Source: JAJRRH01 sp047638815 (GTDB lineage: Bacteria > Bacteroidota > Bacteroidia > Flavobacteriales_D > JABDKJ01). From it: a DNA stretch of 64,000 nt. This document shows positions 52,257 to 62,300 of the stretch, piece after piece. The DNA lies in the NCBI GenBank assembly GCA_047638815.1, contig JBLIMR010000008.1, positions 3,548-67,547 of the forward strand, written 5' to 3'. The notes beneath the pieces were generated by a model. That model searched no databases. It was given only the letters and a program-made list of their open reading frames with translations, and was not told the DNA's origin. The translations under genes and the position numbers were made by a program. Numbering within the stretch: the stretch's first letter is position 1; each line of letters starts with the position of its first letter.

Positions 52257-53804
52257 ATGGATAACATAACCATAAAAAACTATAGTGCCAAGCTATACCT
52301 TTTGGGGGTTTTCGTCATGGTATGTGGTTTACCTCTAGGAAACGTTATTATCAGTATTGGAAGTATGATAATTTTTGGTGCTGCGTTAATTCATGGGGAT
52401 CTAAAAAATAAGATTAAGCTATTCTCAAAAAATAAAAATGCGCTGCTAGCAACGTCTATTTTTATTCTTTACGTCCTTGGTGGTATTCATACTTCAGATA
52501 CCAGCCAATTCATGAAAGAGCTAAGGATCATAACACCTCTTTTGCTTCTGCCTTTTGCATTTTCTTCCATGCCTGCGCTCAGTGATAAAATGGTCAAAGT
52601 AGTTCTTCACTTTTTTGTGCTTGCTGTTTTCTCAAATTCAATTGTTTCCTTCATTTTTCATCTCAATAGTGTTGATCTACGTTATAGAGATGCTGTTTTG
52701 TTTGTCAGTCATATTCGGTATTCGTTAATGCTTGTTTTAAGTCTTCACATCCTACTTTATTACTCAATCTCTGGAAATAATTGGTACCGAATTATCGCTT
52801 TACTTTTTGGTCTTTGGTTATTATATTTTATGAATCTTTTTGAATCCGGAACTGGATTTGTAATCGCTATCATAACCGCTGTTACCGGCTTTATTTATTT
52901 TATCCATAAGCTTCCCAATCGAAAAATAAAATTGGCTCTGACCACGGCAATGATATTGATAATCGGACTTATCTTTTATAAGATTTTGATATCATACAAC
53001 CAATACTTTGATGCCGAAGTAGTCGTAGAAATTAGTTTAGACAAAAAAACATTAAATGGTGAGACTTATGTTCATCGGGAGAATTTAGGAACGTTGGAAA
53101 ACGGCAATTATATTTGGAAATATTATGCGCCAAAAGAAACAAAAAAAGCTTGGAATACGGTTTCAAAAATAAGACACGATGGGCTTGATAAAAATGGCCA
53201 TAAAATCTTTGGAACTATTGTTAGATATATGACCTCCAGGGGACTTCGAAAAGATGCTCGAGGTGTTGCACAATTAAGCCAAGTAGATATCAGCAATATA
53301 GAAAATGGGCAAACCAACTATTTACACGATTCTCAAAAGGGGATTGATCGTAGACTGAATCAAATATTTTATGAAATTGATCGCTACAGGATGGATTTTG
53401 ACCCTAGTGATAGTCCTACTATTAGAAGGCTTCATTTTTGGAATACCGCAATTGGTTTGATAAAACAAAATCCATTGGTTGGGGTGGGAACAGGGGATGT
53501 GAAAAAAGAAATGTTGGTGGAGTACGAAAAGATGAATTCCCCTTTGGCACTTGATGCCAGAAAATTAATACATAACCAATATTTAACCATAGCCGTTCAG
53601 TTTGGTTTGTTAGGAATGGGATGGTTAATTTTTGTTCTGCTATTTCCTGTTATTGGGAACATGCAAAGACCAATATATCCCAGTATAATTTTCCTTTTGA
53701 TTTTTGCCCTTAGCTGTCTTTCTGAGGACACCTTGAATACTCAGGTAGGTTTATCCTTCTTCAGCTATTTCTATTGTTTTTTCTTCGTTAGGCGAAGATC
53801 CTAA
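52257..53804 (+). CDS. O-antigen ligase family membrane protein
   Basis: The ATG at 52257 is preferred over a TTG at 52245. The 515-residue protein has about ten to twelve membrane segments and a large loop of about 150 residues (roughly 245-400) before the last ones. The loop's end carries FWNTAIGLIKQNPLVGVGTG and LIHNQYLTIAVQFGLLG, the Wzy_C / O-antigen ligase signature including the conserved His. It could join O-antigen to lipid A-core or act as a polymerase; the family does not decide. Its stop overlaps the recJ stop on the other strand. Confidence 0.8.
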   Translation: MDNITIKNYSAKLYLLGVFVMVCGLPLGNVIISIGSMIIFGAALIHGDLKNKIKLFSKNKNALLATSIFILYVLGGIHTSDTSQFMKELRIITPLLLLPFAFSSMPALSDKMVKVVLHFFVLAVFSNSIVSFIFHLNSVDLRYRDAVLFVSHIRYSLMLVLSLHILLYYSISGNNWYRIIALLFGLWLLYFMNLFESGTGFVIAIITAVTGFIYFIHKLPNRKIKLALTTAMILIIGLIFYKILISYNQYFDAEVVVEISLDKKTLNGETYVHRENLGTLENGNYIWKYYAPKETKKAWNTVSKIRHDGLDKNGHKIFGTIVRYMTSRGLRKDARGVAQLSQVDISNIENGQTNYLHDSQKGIDRRLNQIFYEIDRYRMDFDPSDSPTIRRLHFWNTAIGLIKQNPLVGVGTGDVKKEMLVEYEKMNSPLALDARKLIHNQYLTIAVQFGLLGMGWLIFVLLFPVIGNMQRPIYPSIIFLLIFALSCLSEDTLNTQVGLSFFSYFYCFFFVRRRS

Positions 53805-55513
53805 TCCTTGGATAATCTAATGTCTTTAACCATCAGTTGAAGAGTTACTTTGCCCCTCCAATGGTTCTCTTCAATACTGTAAACAACATCAAATAGCTCG
53901 CCTGATTTCACAAGCTCCAGATACTCCGGCATGCTGAATCCTATGCCATCAAATTTGATAAGAGGGTTGTCTTCTTGAAAAACGTTTAGCTTTAAATGTG
54001 CTTCTTTTAGGAGCCTGCTTGAGCCGCTATCGAAACATCGGTAGGAGACAAAAACAGGCTTCATGTTTCTCGGGCCGAATGGTCCCATCTGTTTTAGTAT
54101 GTTGTAAAACTTGGTGGTAATATTTACAAACTCCATCTCTTGATCAATTAGCACCTCAGGCTTGAGCCATTCATCCTTCATGTTTTGACTTACATAATTC
54201 TCGAATCGATCAATAAAAGTATTAATATTCTCTTTCTTCATCGTAAGTCCAGCTGCGTACATATGACCTCCAAAATTTTCCAATAGATCACTACAAGAAT
54301 CTATGGCATTGTATACGTCAAAGTGTTTTACGGACCTGGCCGAACCTGTTAATTTGCCTTCATTTTCTGTTAGGACTATTGTGGGTTTGTAATGTGTCTC
54401 AATTAATCTTGATGCAACTATACCAACAACACCTTTATGCCAATTATCACTGTGAACTACCGTTGACATTGAGTTTGAATACCTTGGGTTTTCATCAATC
54501 ATTACCAGGGCCTGCTCTGTAATATCTTTATCAAGGGTTCTTCTTGTAGTGTTGTATTGATTAATTTTTTCCACCATTTCAGATGTTGAATCTTCCGCTG
54601 TTGAGCTCAACAATTCTACTGCTCGATTTCCAGAGTCGATTCTCCCTGCGGCATTAATTCTTGGCGCTATTATAAATACTAGATCAGTAATCGTTAAGTC
54701 TTTATTGACTTTGGCAACATCTAATAGTTTTTTAATCCCAGGCCGAGGGTTGGCGTTTATTTGTTTCAAGCCGTAATGACATAATATTCTGTTTTCTCCA
54801 GTTATTGGAACTATGTCAGCACCAATCGCTACCGCCACCAAGTCAAGAAAAGTAAACAAATGAGTTAATTCTATATCTGATTTTATACAAAATCCCTGAA
54901 GTAACTTAAACCCAACGCCACAACCACAAAGTTCTTTATAAGGATAATTGCAATCCTCTCTTTTAGGGTCTAATACCGCTACAGCAGGAGGTAAAATATC
55001 ACCTGGCCTATGGTGGTCACATATGATAAAATCAATTTTTTTATCATTTGCGTATGCCACTTTTTCTACTGCTTTTATGCCGCAATCTAAAGCGATGATT
55101 AATGAAAAGTCATTGTCATTTGCAAAATCTATCCCTTGGTAAGAGACACCATAACCCTCTTTATATCTATCCGGAATATAATATGCCACATTCATTCCTA
55201 AGTCCCTTAAAAAGGAATACACAACCGAAACAGAGGTTGTTCCGTCAACATCATAATCTCCGTAAATTAAAACCTGTTCTTCATTGGCCCTTGCAAGCAG
55301 AAGTCTCTCTACAGCAATGCTCATATCCTTCATTAAAAAAGGATCATGTAAGCCGTCAATGTTAGGTCTGAAAAAAGTCTTTGCATCATCAAATGAATTA
55401 ATGCCTCTTTGCATCAGGATGTTCGCAAGACTATCATTAATATTTAATGAAGATGATAATTCTAAAAGCAATTTTTCATCGCCTCTTTCTTTTATTTTCC
55501 AGATTTTTTCCAA
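53801..55513 (-). CDS. recJ: Single-stranded-DNA-specific exonuclease RecJ
   Basis: RecJ is a 5'-3' exonuclease acting in recombination and repair. The 570-residue protein has the DHH motifs: LIYGDYDVDGTTSVSVVYSF and FIICDHHRPGDILPPAVAVL, then ELCGCGVGFKLLQGF and the DHHA1 motif ENFGGHMYAAGLTM. The C-terminal OB-like domain (about 460-570) is present. Start and length fit the family. It is on the minus strand 65 bases after lipB's start region ends (lipB is upstream), and converges with the O-antigen ligase-like gene. Confidence 0.95.
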   Translation of the reverse strand: MEKIWKIKERGDEKLLLELSSSLNINDSLANILMQRGINSFDDAKTFFRPNIDGLHDPFLMKDMSIAVERLLLARANEEQVLIYGDYDVDGTTSVSVVYSFLRDLGMNVAYYIPDRYKEGYGVSYQGIDFANDNDFSLIIALDCGIKAVEKVAYANDKKIDFIICDHHRPGDILPPAVAVLDPKREDCNYPYKELCGCGVGFKLLQGFCIKSDIELTHLFTFLDLVAVAIGADIVPITGENRILCHYGLKQINANPRPGIKKLLDVAKVNKDLTITDLVFIIAPRINAAGRIDSGNRAVELLSSTAEDSTSEMVEKINQYNTTRRTLDKDITEQALVMIDENPRYSNSMSTVVHSDNWHKGVVGIVASRLIETHYKPTIVLTENEGKLTGSARSVKHFDVYNAIDSCSDLLENFGGHMYAAGLTMKKENINTFIDRFENYVSQNMKDEWLKPEVLIDQEMEFVNITTKFYNILKQMGPFGPRNMKPVFVSYRCFDSGSSRLLKEAHLKLNVFQEDNPLIKFDGIGFSMPEYLELVKSGELFDVVYSIEENHWRGKVTLQLMVKDIRLSKD

Positions 55514-55578
55514 GAAGAAGTTTTTTCAAAGATAATCTATTAATGTGCGCGAAATTCTAACGCGCTTATCTTAGTTGT

Positions 55579-56286
55579 TTATGACTCAACGATTTCGAAA
55601 TTAAATAGCGCTTGAATATTGTTTCTAAGAACCATCTTTACCTCGTCAATATTGACCTCCATTCCAAGTTCGTTTTGCATGGATGTTACTGCCTTATCCG
55701 TAATGCCGCATGGAACAATGTTGTTGAAATAACTCAAGTCAGTATTTACGTTAAAAGCAAAGCCGTGCATTGTTACCCAACGGCTACATTTTACTCCTAA
55801 AGCTGCAATCTTTCTTACTTTTATTGGATCGTCAATATCAAGCCAAACACCCGTCAATCCATCTATCCTGCCTCCAATTATATTGTAATGATTTAGTGTA
55901 AGAATGATGGCTTCTTCAAGAAACCTAAGGTACTTGTGAATATCAGTAAAGAAATAATCCAAGTCAAAAATGGGGTAACCAACTATTTGTCCAGGACCGT
56001 GGTAAGTAATATCTCCCCCCCTATTAATTTTGTAAAAGGTAGCCCCCTTATTCTCCAACATTTTTTGGTTGATCAATAAATGTTCTTCCTTGCCACTTTT
56101 ACCGAGTGTATATACGTGAGGATGTTCCACAAAAAGAAGGTGGTTTTTTGTTTCCACTCTTTCGTCTTCAGGTTTCTTTCTGTTTGCTATTTTAGTATCA
56201 ACAGTTCCCTTGAAAATACTTTCTTGATAATCCCAAGTTTCTTTGTAATCCTTCTTGCCTAAATCCTCAAAAAAGACCTTTGTCAT
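55579..56286 (-). CDS. lipB: Octanoyltransferase LipB
   Basis: LipB moves octanoyl from ACP to lipoyl domains in lipoate synthesis. Conserved parts are HPHVYTLGKSGKEEHLL, RGGDITYHGPGQIVGYPIFD, the catalytic Lys159 in KIAALGVK and the nucleophile Cys193 in IVPCGITDKAVTS. The 235-residue length fits. It lies three bases after the phosphoglucose/phosphomannose isomerase stop, so the two are co-transcribed. lipA is not in the window. Confidence 0.95.
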   Translation of the reverse strand: MTKVFFEDLGKKDYKETWDYQESIFKGTVDTKIANRKKPEDERVETKNHLLFVEHPHVYTLGKSGKEEHLLINQKMLENKGATFYKINRGGDITYHGPGQIVGYPIFDLDYFFTDIHKYLRFLEEAIILTLNHYNIIGGRIDGLTGVWLDIDDPIKVRKIAALGVKCSRWVTMHGFAFNVNTDLSYFNNIVPCGITDKAVTSMQNELGMEVNIDEVKMVLRNNIQALFNFEIVES

Positions 56287-56289
56287 CTT

Positions 56290-57279
56290 TTAGTTTTTTG
56301 CCAATTCAGCTTTCAAATTATCAATGACTTTTACCTCAACCGGGTCGATATTTTTATTGACTGCCAAATAATAAGATATCCAATCTCCGAAATGGATTAA
56401 GTAATAAGATCGCTCAATAATGCTATCACCTTTGGCGTGAATTTCAGTAACATTACTGGTGTATTCTTTGAAAATAGCCTTGCTAAGATTCATTCGTAAT
56501 TGGGTCTTGGAGTAATCATCTTCAGTTCTGAACATGACAACGGCATATCTCTTATCACCTCCGGCCCATCCAACCAATTCATTATGATTCATTTCTGGAA
56601 AGACATTATTCCAACAAAGCATTTTTGAGTTTTCATTGATTTGTTGTCTGAACCTAACCCCTACACCTTCATAGCTAGGGTTAGTATATATAACTGGCAC
56701 ATGGTTGTGTATTTGACCAGCAATTTCTTTAGCCTGTGCTTCTATTTGGTCTTTCTCCGCGATCAACTGATCTGCTATTTTCAATAACTTACTCTCAAAG
56801 GCATCCGAAATTAGCCCGTAAGAAAGAAGGATGTATAGTAATTGAGGGCTGTTTAGTCCAAAGCTAGCTCTTGGTGGAAGACCACCCGGAATCTGAATGA
56901 AATTCAACCCAAGACTTTTTGCCTTTTCCAAAACCTTACCTCCAGATGTGACGCAAGCAACTTCACACCCTCTTTCAAGAGCTATATTCATAGCGCTCAA
57001 GGTTTCTTCTGTGTTTCCGGAATATGAACTTATTATTACAAGCGTTTTTTTGTCAACGAAGTTTGGTAGGTGATAGTCATTGTTTGTAATAACTGGCACT
57101 GTCAGTTCGCCACTTACCATCTGAGAAATAATCTTTCCACCTATTCCCGATCCACCTAAACCAGATATAACCACATTGTTAATCGTTAGGTCTCTACTTT
57201 TAAAATTTCTTTTGTTTCCAATCTGAACAGCATCTTTTAGTTGCTGTGGAAAATCTTTTATTAATTCGTTCATCTTCAT
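56290..57279 (-). CDS. Bifunctional phosphoglucose/phosphomannose isomerase family protein
   Basis: The 329-residue protein has two SIS domains. The first shows NVVISGLGGSGIGGKIISQM and LVIISSYSGNTEETLSAMNI, and RASFGLNSPQLLYILLS follows. These fit the bifunctional PGI/PMI group that interconverts glucose-6-, mannose-6- and fructose-6-phosphate. The last 70 residues include KAIFKEYTSNVTEIHAKGDS and a conserved YYLIHFGDWISYYLAV. The start has ATG codons at 57279 and 57273. It is transcribed before lipB and divergent from lysS. Confidence 0.88.
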   Translation of the reverse strand: MKMNELIKDFPQQLKDAVQIGNKRNFKSRDLTINNVVISGLGGSGIGGKIISQMVSGELTVPVITNNDYHLPNFVDKKTLVIISSYSGNTEETLSAMNIALERGCEVACVTSGGKVLEKAKSLGLNFIQIPGGLPPRASFGLNSPQLLYILLSYGLISDAFESKLLKIADQLIAEKDQIEAQAKEIAGQIHNHVPVIYTNPSYEGVGVRFRQQINENSKMLCWNNVFPEMNHNELVGWAGGDKRYAVVMFRTEDDYSKTQLRMNLSKAIFKEYTSNVTEIHAKGDSIIERSYYLIHFGDWISYYLAVNKNIDPVEVKVIDNLKAELAKN

Positions 57280-57533
57280 AATCCTTATTTTGAAACCTTT
57301 AAGAAGGCCAATAAGCTTGCGAAATAACAGAAAATATTTGATTGATACTAGTATTTATGGGGAAGAAATGCCGATCAAAACACTCGTGAAGGTTTTTAAT
57401 TTTTATAGGCTGCTTTGGAAGCATGAACTACTTTGATTCTAGCATCTGAGGTGTCAATTAGCAAAAAGCTAACTTAACGACTCAAGAGTTTGGGAATTAA
57501 TATCCCTTAGGGATTAATCTCCATAAATTGAAA

Positions 57534-57541
57534 TATCTTTG
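57534..57541 (+). promoter_or_regulatory. -7 promoter element of lysS
   Basis: TATCTTTG, an exact TAnnTTTG, 25 bases before the lysS ATG. No TTG at the standard -33 distance. The 287-base gap between the divergent isomerase gene and lysS holds no other feature I can support. Confidence 0.5.
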
Positions 57542-57566
57542 AGGCTTACAATTTTAAAGGCATATA

Positions 57567-59270
57567 ATGATGTTATCCGAACAAGAACTCGTAAGACGAG
57601 AGGCGTTGAAAGCTATAAAGGCTAAGGGCATAGATCCCTTTCCGGCAGCCCTATATCCAGTAGATATTCTATCTCAGGACATAAAGTCAAATTATGAAGA
57701 GGGTAAGAAAGTTTGTATTGCTGGTCGATTAATGCGTAAAAAGGTTCAGGGAAAAGCTTCTTTTGCTGAGATTCAAGATTCTCAAGGAAGGGTACAGGTA
57801 TATTTTAACCGAGATGAAATATGCCCCGGGGAAGATAAAGTCATGTACAATGATATTTTCAAGAAATTATTAGACCTAGGTGATTTTGTAGGAATAAAAG
57901 GGGAATTATTTGAAACCAAAGTGGGTGAAATAACTGTGATGGTCAAAGAGTTTACTATTCTTAGTAAATCACTAAAGCCGCTCCCTCTTCCTAAAACTGA
58001 TGCTGATGGTAAAGTACATGATGCATTTACTGATCCTGAACTGAGGTATCGTCAACGATATGTTGATCTTGTTGTGAACCCACAAGTCAAAGATGTTTTT
58101 GTAAAAAGGACTAAATTATTCAATGCTATGCGTCAATACTTCAATGATGCTGGATATTTTGAAGTCGAAACGCCTATTCTTCAGCCAATACCAGGTGGGG
58201 CTGCAGCTAGACCTTTTGTCACGCATCATAATGCTTTGGATGTTCCGTTATATATGCGAATTGCCAATGAGCTTTATTTGAAGAGGCTAATAGTTGGTGG
58301 CTTTGATGGCGTGTATGAGTTTTCGAAAAACTTCAGAAATGAGGGAATGGATAGAACCCATAATCCGGAATTTACGGCCATGGAAATATATGTAGCCTAC
58401 AAGGATTACAATTGGATGATGGACTTTACTGAGAAGCTTCTTGAACATTGTGCAATTGCCGTAAATGGAACCACAGAAGCTGTTTTTGGCGAGCATACAA
58501 TTGATTTTAAGGCGCCTTACAAAAGGATAACCATGCGTCAATCTATTATTGACTTTACGGGTTTTGATATTGGAGGAAAAAGCGAAGAAGAGTTAAGATC
58601 TGCAGCGAAAGATTTGGGTGTTGATGTTAATGAAACTATGGGTAAGGGAAAGTTGATCGATGAGATATTCGGGGAGAAGTGTGAGGGGAATTACATTCAA
58701 CCTACCTACATCACTGATTACCCAAAGGAAATGTCTCCCTTATGCAAAACCCATAGAGAAGACCCTGAGTTAACTGAGCGGTTTGAGTTAATGGTCTGTG
58801 GCAAAGAAATAGCCAACGCTTATTCAGAGCTTAACGATCCAATTGACCAACGAGAGCGGTTTGAAGAACAAGTGAAGTTGTCTGAAAAGGGGGACGATGA
58901 AGCCATGTTTATCGATCAAGATTTTTTAAGAGCTTTGGAATATGGAATGCCTCCTACTAGTGGATTGGGAATAGGAATGGATCGATTGATTATGTTCTTA
59001 ACCAATAACCCGTCAATTCAAGAAGTGTTGTTTTTCCCACAAATGAAACCTGAGAGTTTTGAAACTAAAAAGTCATTAGAACTAAATGATAGTGAAAAGG
59101 TGATTTTCGATATACTATCAGATCATAAGACTATGGCTTTAAGCGATCTAAAAGATTCTTCAGGCTTGTCAAACAAGCAGTGGGATAAAGGAATAAAAGG
59201 GCTAGGAAAGCTTGGTGTGACTAAAGTGACCAAAACTGATGACAACTTAATTGTTGAGGTTGTTGAGTAA
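57567..59270 (+). CDS. lysS: Lysyl-tRNA synthetase (class II) with a C-terminal extension
   Basis: The enzyme charges tRNA-Lys. The N-terminal OB anticodon-binding domain spans about 50-150. The class II core has motif 2 FSKNFRNEGMDRTHNPEFTA and motif 3 GLGIGMDRLIMFLTNNPSIQ, followed by EVLFFPQMKPE. It is 567 residues long, about 65 more than the usual 500. The extra C-terminal part (ELNDSEKVIFDILSDHKTMA, then LSDLKDSSGLSNKQWDKGIK) looks like a winged-helix-like domain. I believe similar extensions occur in other Bacteroidota, so it is probably lineage-specific. Confidence 0.94.
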   Translation: MMLSEQELVRREALKAIKAKGIDPFPAALYPVDILSQDIKSNYEEGKKVCIAGRLMRKKVQGKASFAEIQDSQGRVQVYFNRDEICPGEDKVMYNDIFKKLLDLGDFVGIKGELFETKVGEITVMVKEFTILSKSLKPLPLPKTDADGKVHDAFTDPELRYRQRYVDLVVNPQVKDVFVKRTKLFNAMRQYFNDAGYFEVETPILQPIPGGAAARPFVTHHNALDVPLYMRIANELYLKRLIVGGFDGVYEFSKNFRNEGMDRTHNPEFTAMEIYVAYKDYNWMMDFTEKLLEHCAIAVNGTTEAVFGEHTIDFKAPYKRITMRQSIIDFTGFDIGGKSEEELRSAAKDLGVDVNETMGKGKLIDEIFGEKCEGNYIQPTYITDYPKEMSPLCKTHREDPELTERFELMVCGKEIANAYSELNDPIDQRERFEEQVKLSEKGDDEAMFIDQDFLRALEYGMPPTSGLGIGMDRLIMFLTNNPSIQEVLFFPQMKPESFETKKSLELNDSEKVIFDILSDHKTMALSDLKDSSGLSNKQWDKGIKGLGKLGVTKVTKTDDNLIVEVVE

Positions 59271-59322
59271 ATGTATCCACCTCAACTTAACGATTTGATA
59301 GGGTTGGCCAATGTCCGAGTAT

Positions 59323-62300
59323 TTAACGCATAAGATTTACCCAACCTTGCAGTAATCTGTTGTCACTAGATCCATCTAGTCTTACTATTATTTGCCAATT
59401 GTATATGCCATTCATGGCATAATATTGATCATTGTTAAAATAACTGCCATTCCATTTTTCCATGATATCTCTCGATTCAAAAACTAGTTTGCCCGTCCGG
59501 TCGTAAATTAGACATTCATAATAATCTGGATTTAAACCAACAAGAAATGGATCGAAAAATTCATTTAAACCATCTCCATTTGGGGTGAATGAATTGGCTA
59601 TGTGAGAAAGAATTTCGGGTTTTATGCCAATCGGTAAACAGCTGTTGTCAACGCAAAAATCCTCTGTCACAACACTTAGACAAACCAACCAATCATCTGG
59701 CCCTTTATCTGCTGGAAAATCATAGCTGATGTTTTCATCTTGAAAATAAGCCAGGTCGCCAATGCTCCATTCAAACCCCGTAACTTCACCGGTAGATTCA
59801 TTTGTGAAACTAATAGTCGGGTTTACAACACTTGGTTCGTCAGGAGTAAAACTAAATGAAGATATAGGCTGAGTATAAATTTCGAAAAATTCTTCAAATA
59901 AAACCTGATTTACACATCCCTCAGGTGAGGTTACCATCAAGTCAATATCGTAGGCCCCAATGTCTCCAAAGAAATAATTGATGTTGCCACAATTGCTTGA
60001 TATCGAATCTCCATTTACTATCCATTGACAATCAGACCCCACATAATTCAGGGGTGTTGCATTGACTATACTCTCATATCCTATGCCGCATTTGCTTGTG
60101 GGGCCACTTAACCCAATTGGTGGAAGCTGGTGTATCGTTATGGGAAGAATTGCCGTTTCGGAATATCCACACAAATCATTTGCAGTAACTGAAAGAACAG
60201 TTGATTGATCTCCGAATAATGTTACTGTAGTATCATTTTCAAGTGTCAATTCATTTCCAGTCCAGCTATAAGAATAAGGTTCTCCAATTCCCCCGCTTGC
60301 CGAAGCCCATCCCGAGCTTTGTTCGCCAATACAAACGCCAGAGTCCAATGAGGTGGTTAATAATATTGGTGGGTAAAAATCAATGTCAACCAAACCGGCA
60401 CCAGGGTTATTACAATAGAGGTCATCAATATTCGTCATTGTATATATACCCTCTTGTGTTGCTTGCAAAGAGTAATTTGAATCCGTGGTTGTAATACCAG
60501 GTTGTGCGACTCCGTCAATGGTATAATTAATTGTCCAGGGTGAACTACCGGTTAAATTTATGGGCACTTCTTGACTGTCACCATCACATATTGTAAAGTC
60601 ACCTGAAAACAATCCCGTTGGTAAGGGCTCCTGGGTTACTGAACTTGTTCCTAGAGCAGTGCCAATACAGTAAAGATCTTCAATGCTTATTAAGTCGAAT
60701 GTTCCCACTTGTGAAACAACCAAATCGTATTCATTCTCATCAGATATGTTTACTAGCGGTTGAATGATACCATCCACAGAGTATTCTAAAATAAAGTTTG
60801 GATCACCCATCAAGTTAATAGACAGTTCGACTTCACCTCCTTCGCAAAGCACAACGTCTCCAACCAGGTTTGCTTCAGGAAGGTCATGTACAATAAGTTG
60901 GCCTACCCCATCCCCAATGTTACTGCAGACTTGATCAACAACGTTTGTAATCGTATAAAAACCTTCTTCTGCCGTATTTAGGGTATAGGTGCTGCTGGTT
61001 GCGCTAATATTATATAAGTTTCCGCTTGTTTCATACTCAACAGACCATGGTCCAGTTCCAGTCAGACCTATTTGAAAAACACCTATTTCATTAAGACAGA
61101 TTTCTTGAATTCCATCTATTGTCGCTGTTGGTAAGGATATTGGATCAACTGTGTAAGCTTCTGGAAACACATCTGCATCACATATAGCGTCTGAAAGAGC
61201 GGTAATTAAATAATCTCCTGGCGTTGTGATATTCAAAGTATATGGATTATCTGAAGTAACTATCACGCCTTGAAACAGGCCATTTAAAGCATAATCGAAA
61301 GTCCATGGGGCTGTTCCCTCAAAATCAATAAATATATCATCTGAAGCATTGCTAGCACACAAATTAGTCACTCCTGATAAGGTTGCCACCGCTGGACAAA
61401 TACAGCTTACATTTCCCGTGACGACCTCAATTGAACAGGCGTTACCATCAAGAATATCGAAAGAATATGTTTCTCCACCCAGAATAGGGTTGCTTGTAAA
61501 AATGGAACCCAATATCCCCCCTAGCCCAACAACTTGATAAGATGTTGGGTCACCACCTACTATTTCAAAACTGACGGTATAAGTTAAGCCATCCAAAGAA
61601 CATTCTTCGCTAAGGTCAATAATTGATGGTGATTCTAACGCGCTAACTTCTGCGGAACCTGAAACTATTCCCTCGCAAATGTTGTCTATTACACTTAATA
61701 ATTCATAGGTTCCTACATTTGTTACCTGAAGAGCGTGTGGATTGTCAAATGTTGAAACAACTCCTTGAGAAACACCATCTAGTGTATACTCATAATCCCA
61801 AGGTGCTTCGCCCGTAAAACTTACAAGTATAGTCGCTGGTTCCCCTTGGCATACGCTTTCATTGCCAGATATTTCTGCAGAAGATCCACATATAACCTCA
61901 AGGTTTAGACAATCTGAATTATCACATGGTGCCTCCCCTATTTCATAACACACTTCCCATATTCCAACTCCAGCAATAGCAGGATCAAATTCACCAGTGT
62001 CAGGGTCAATACAAGGGCCGCAATCAGCTGACCATATCCCTCCACCAACTTCTGCTACTACTTGAAAGGGACCATCAGCAGTTGATGTGGTGCTAGGTGG
62101 TAATTGTATTGTAGCATCTAAAGCGCCAGTTTGAGCATTTGGTGCTGGACCTAATTCAAGGGTGAAGTTTACTTGAGTATCACTGTAATCCTCAATTAAA
62201 ATCATAATAATATCCCCCGCATTAACATTGGGGGAAGGTGCTTGACTGGAGCAATTAAAAAATGTCCCAAACTCATTACAACCACCGTTTGCGTCTGCAA

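Noticed and set aside
55680..55760. LipB seeming to lack the catalytic cysteine near the WVTMHG motif
   Set aside because: The nucleophile in this family is in the later PCG motif, which is present as Cys193.
57457..57520. Small inverted repeats in the gap before lysS
   Set aside because: The stems are only five bases long in A/T-rich DNA, as expected by chance.
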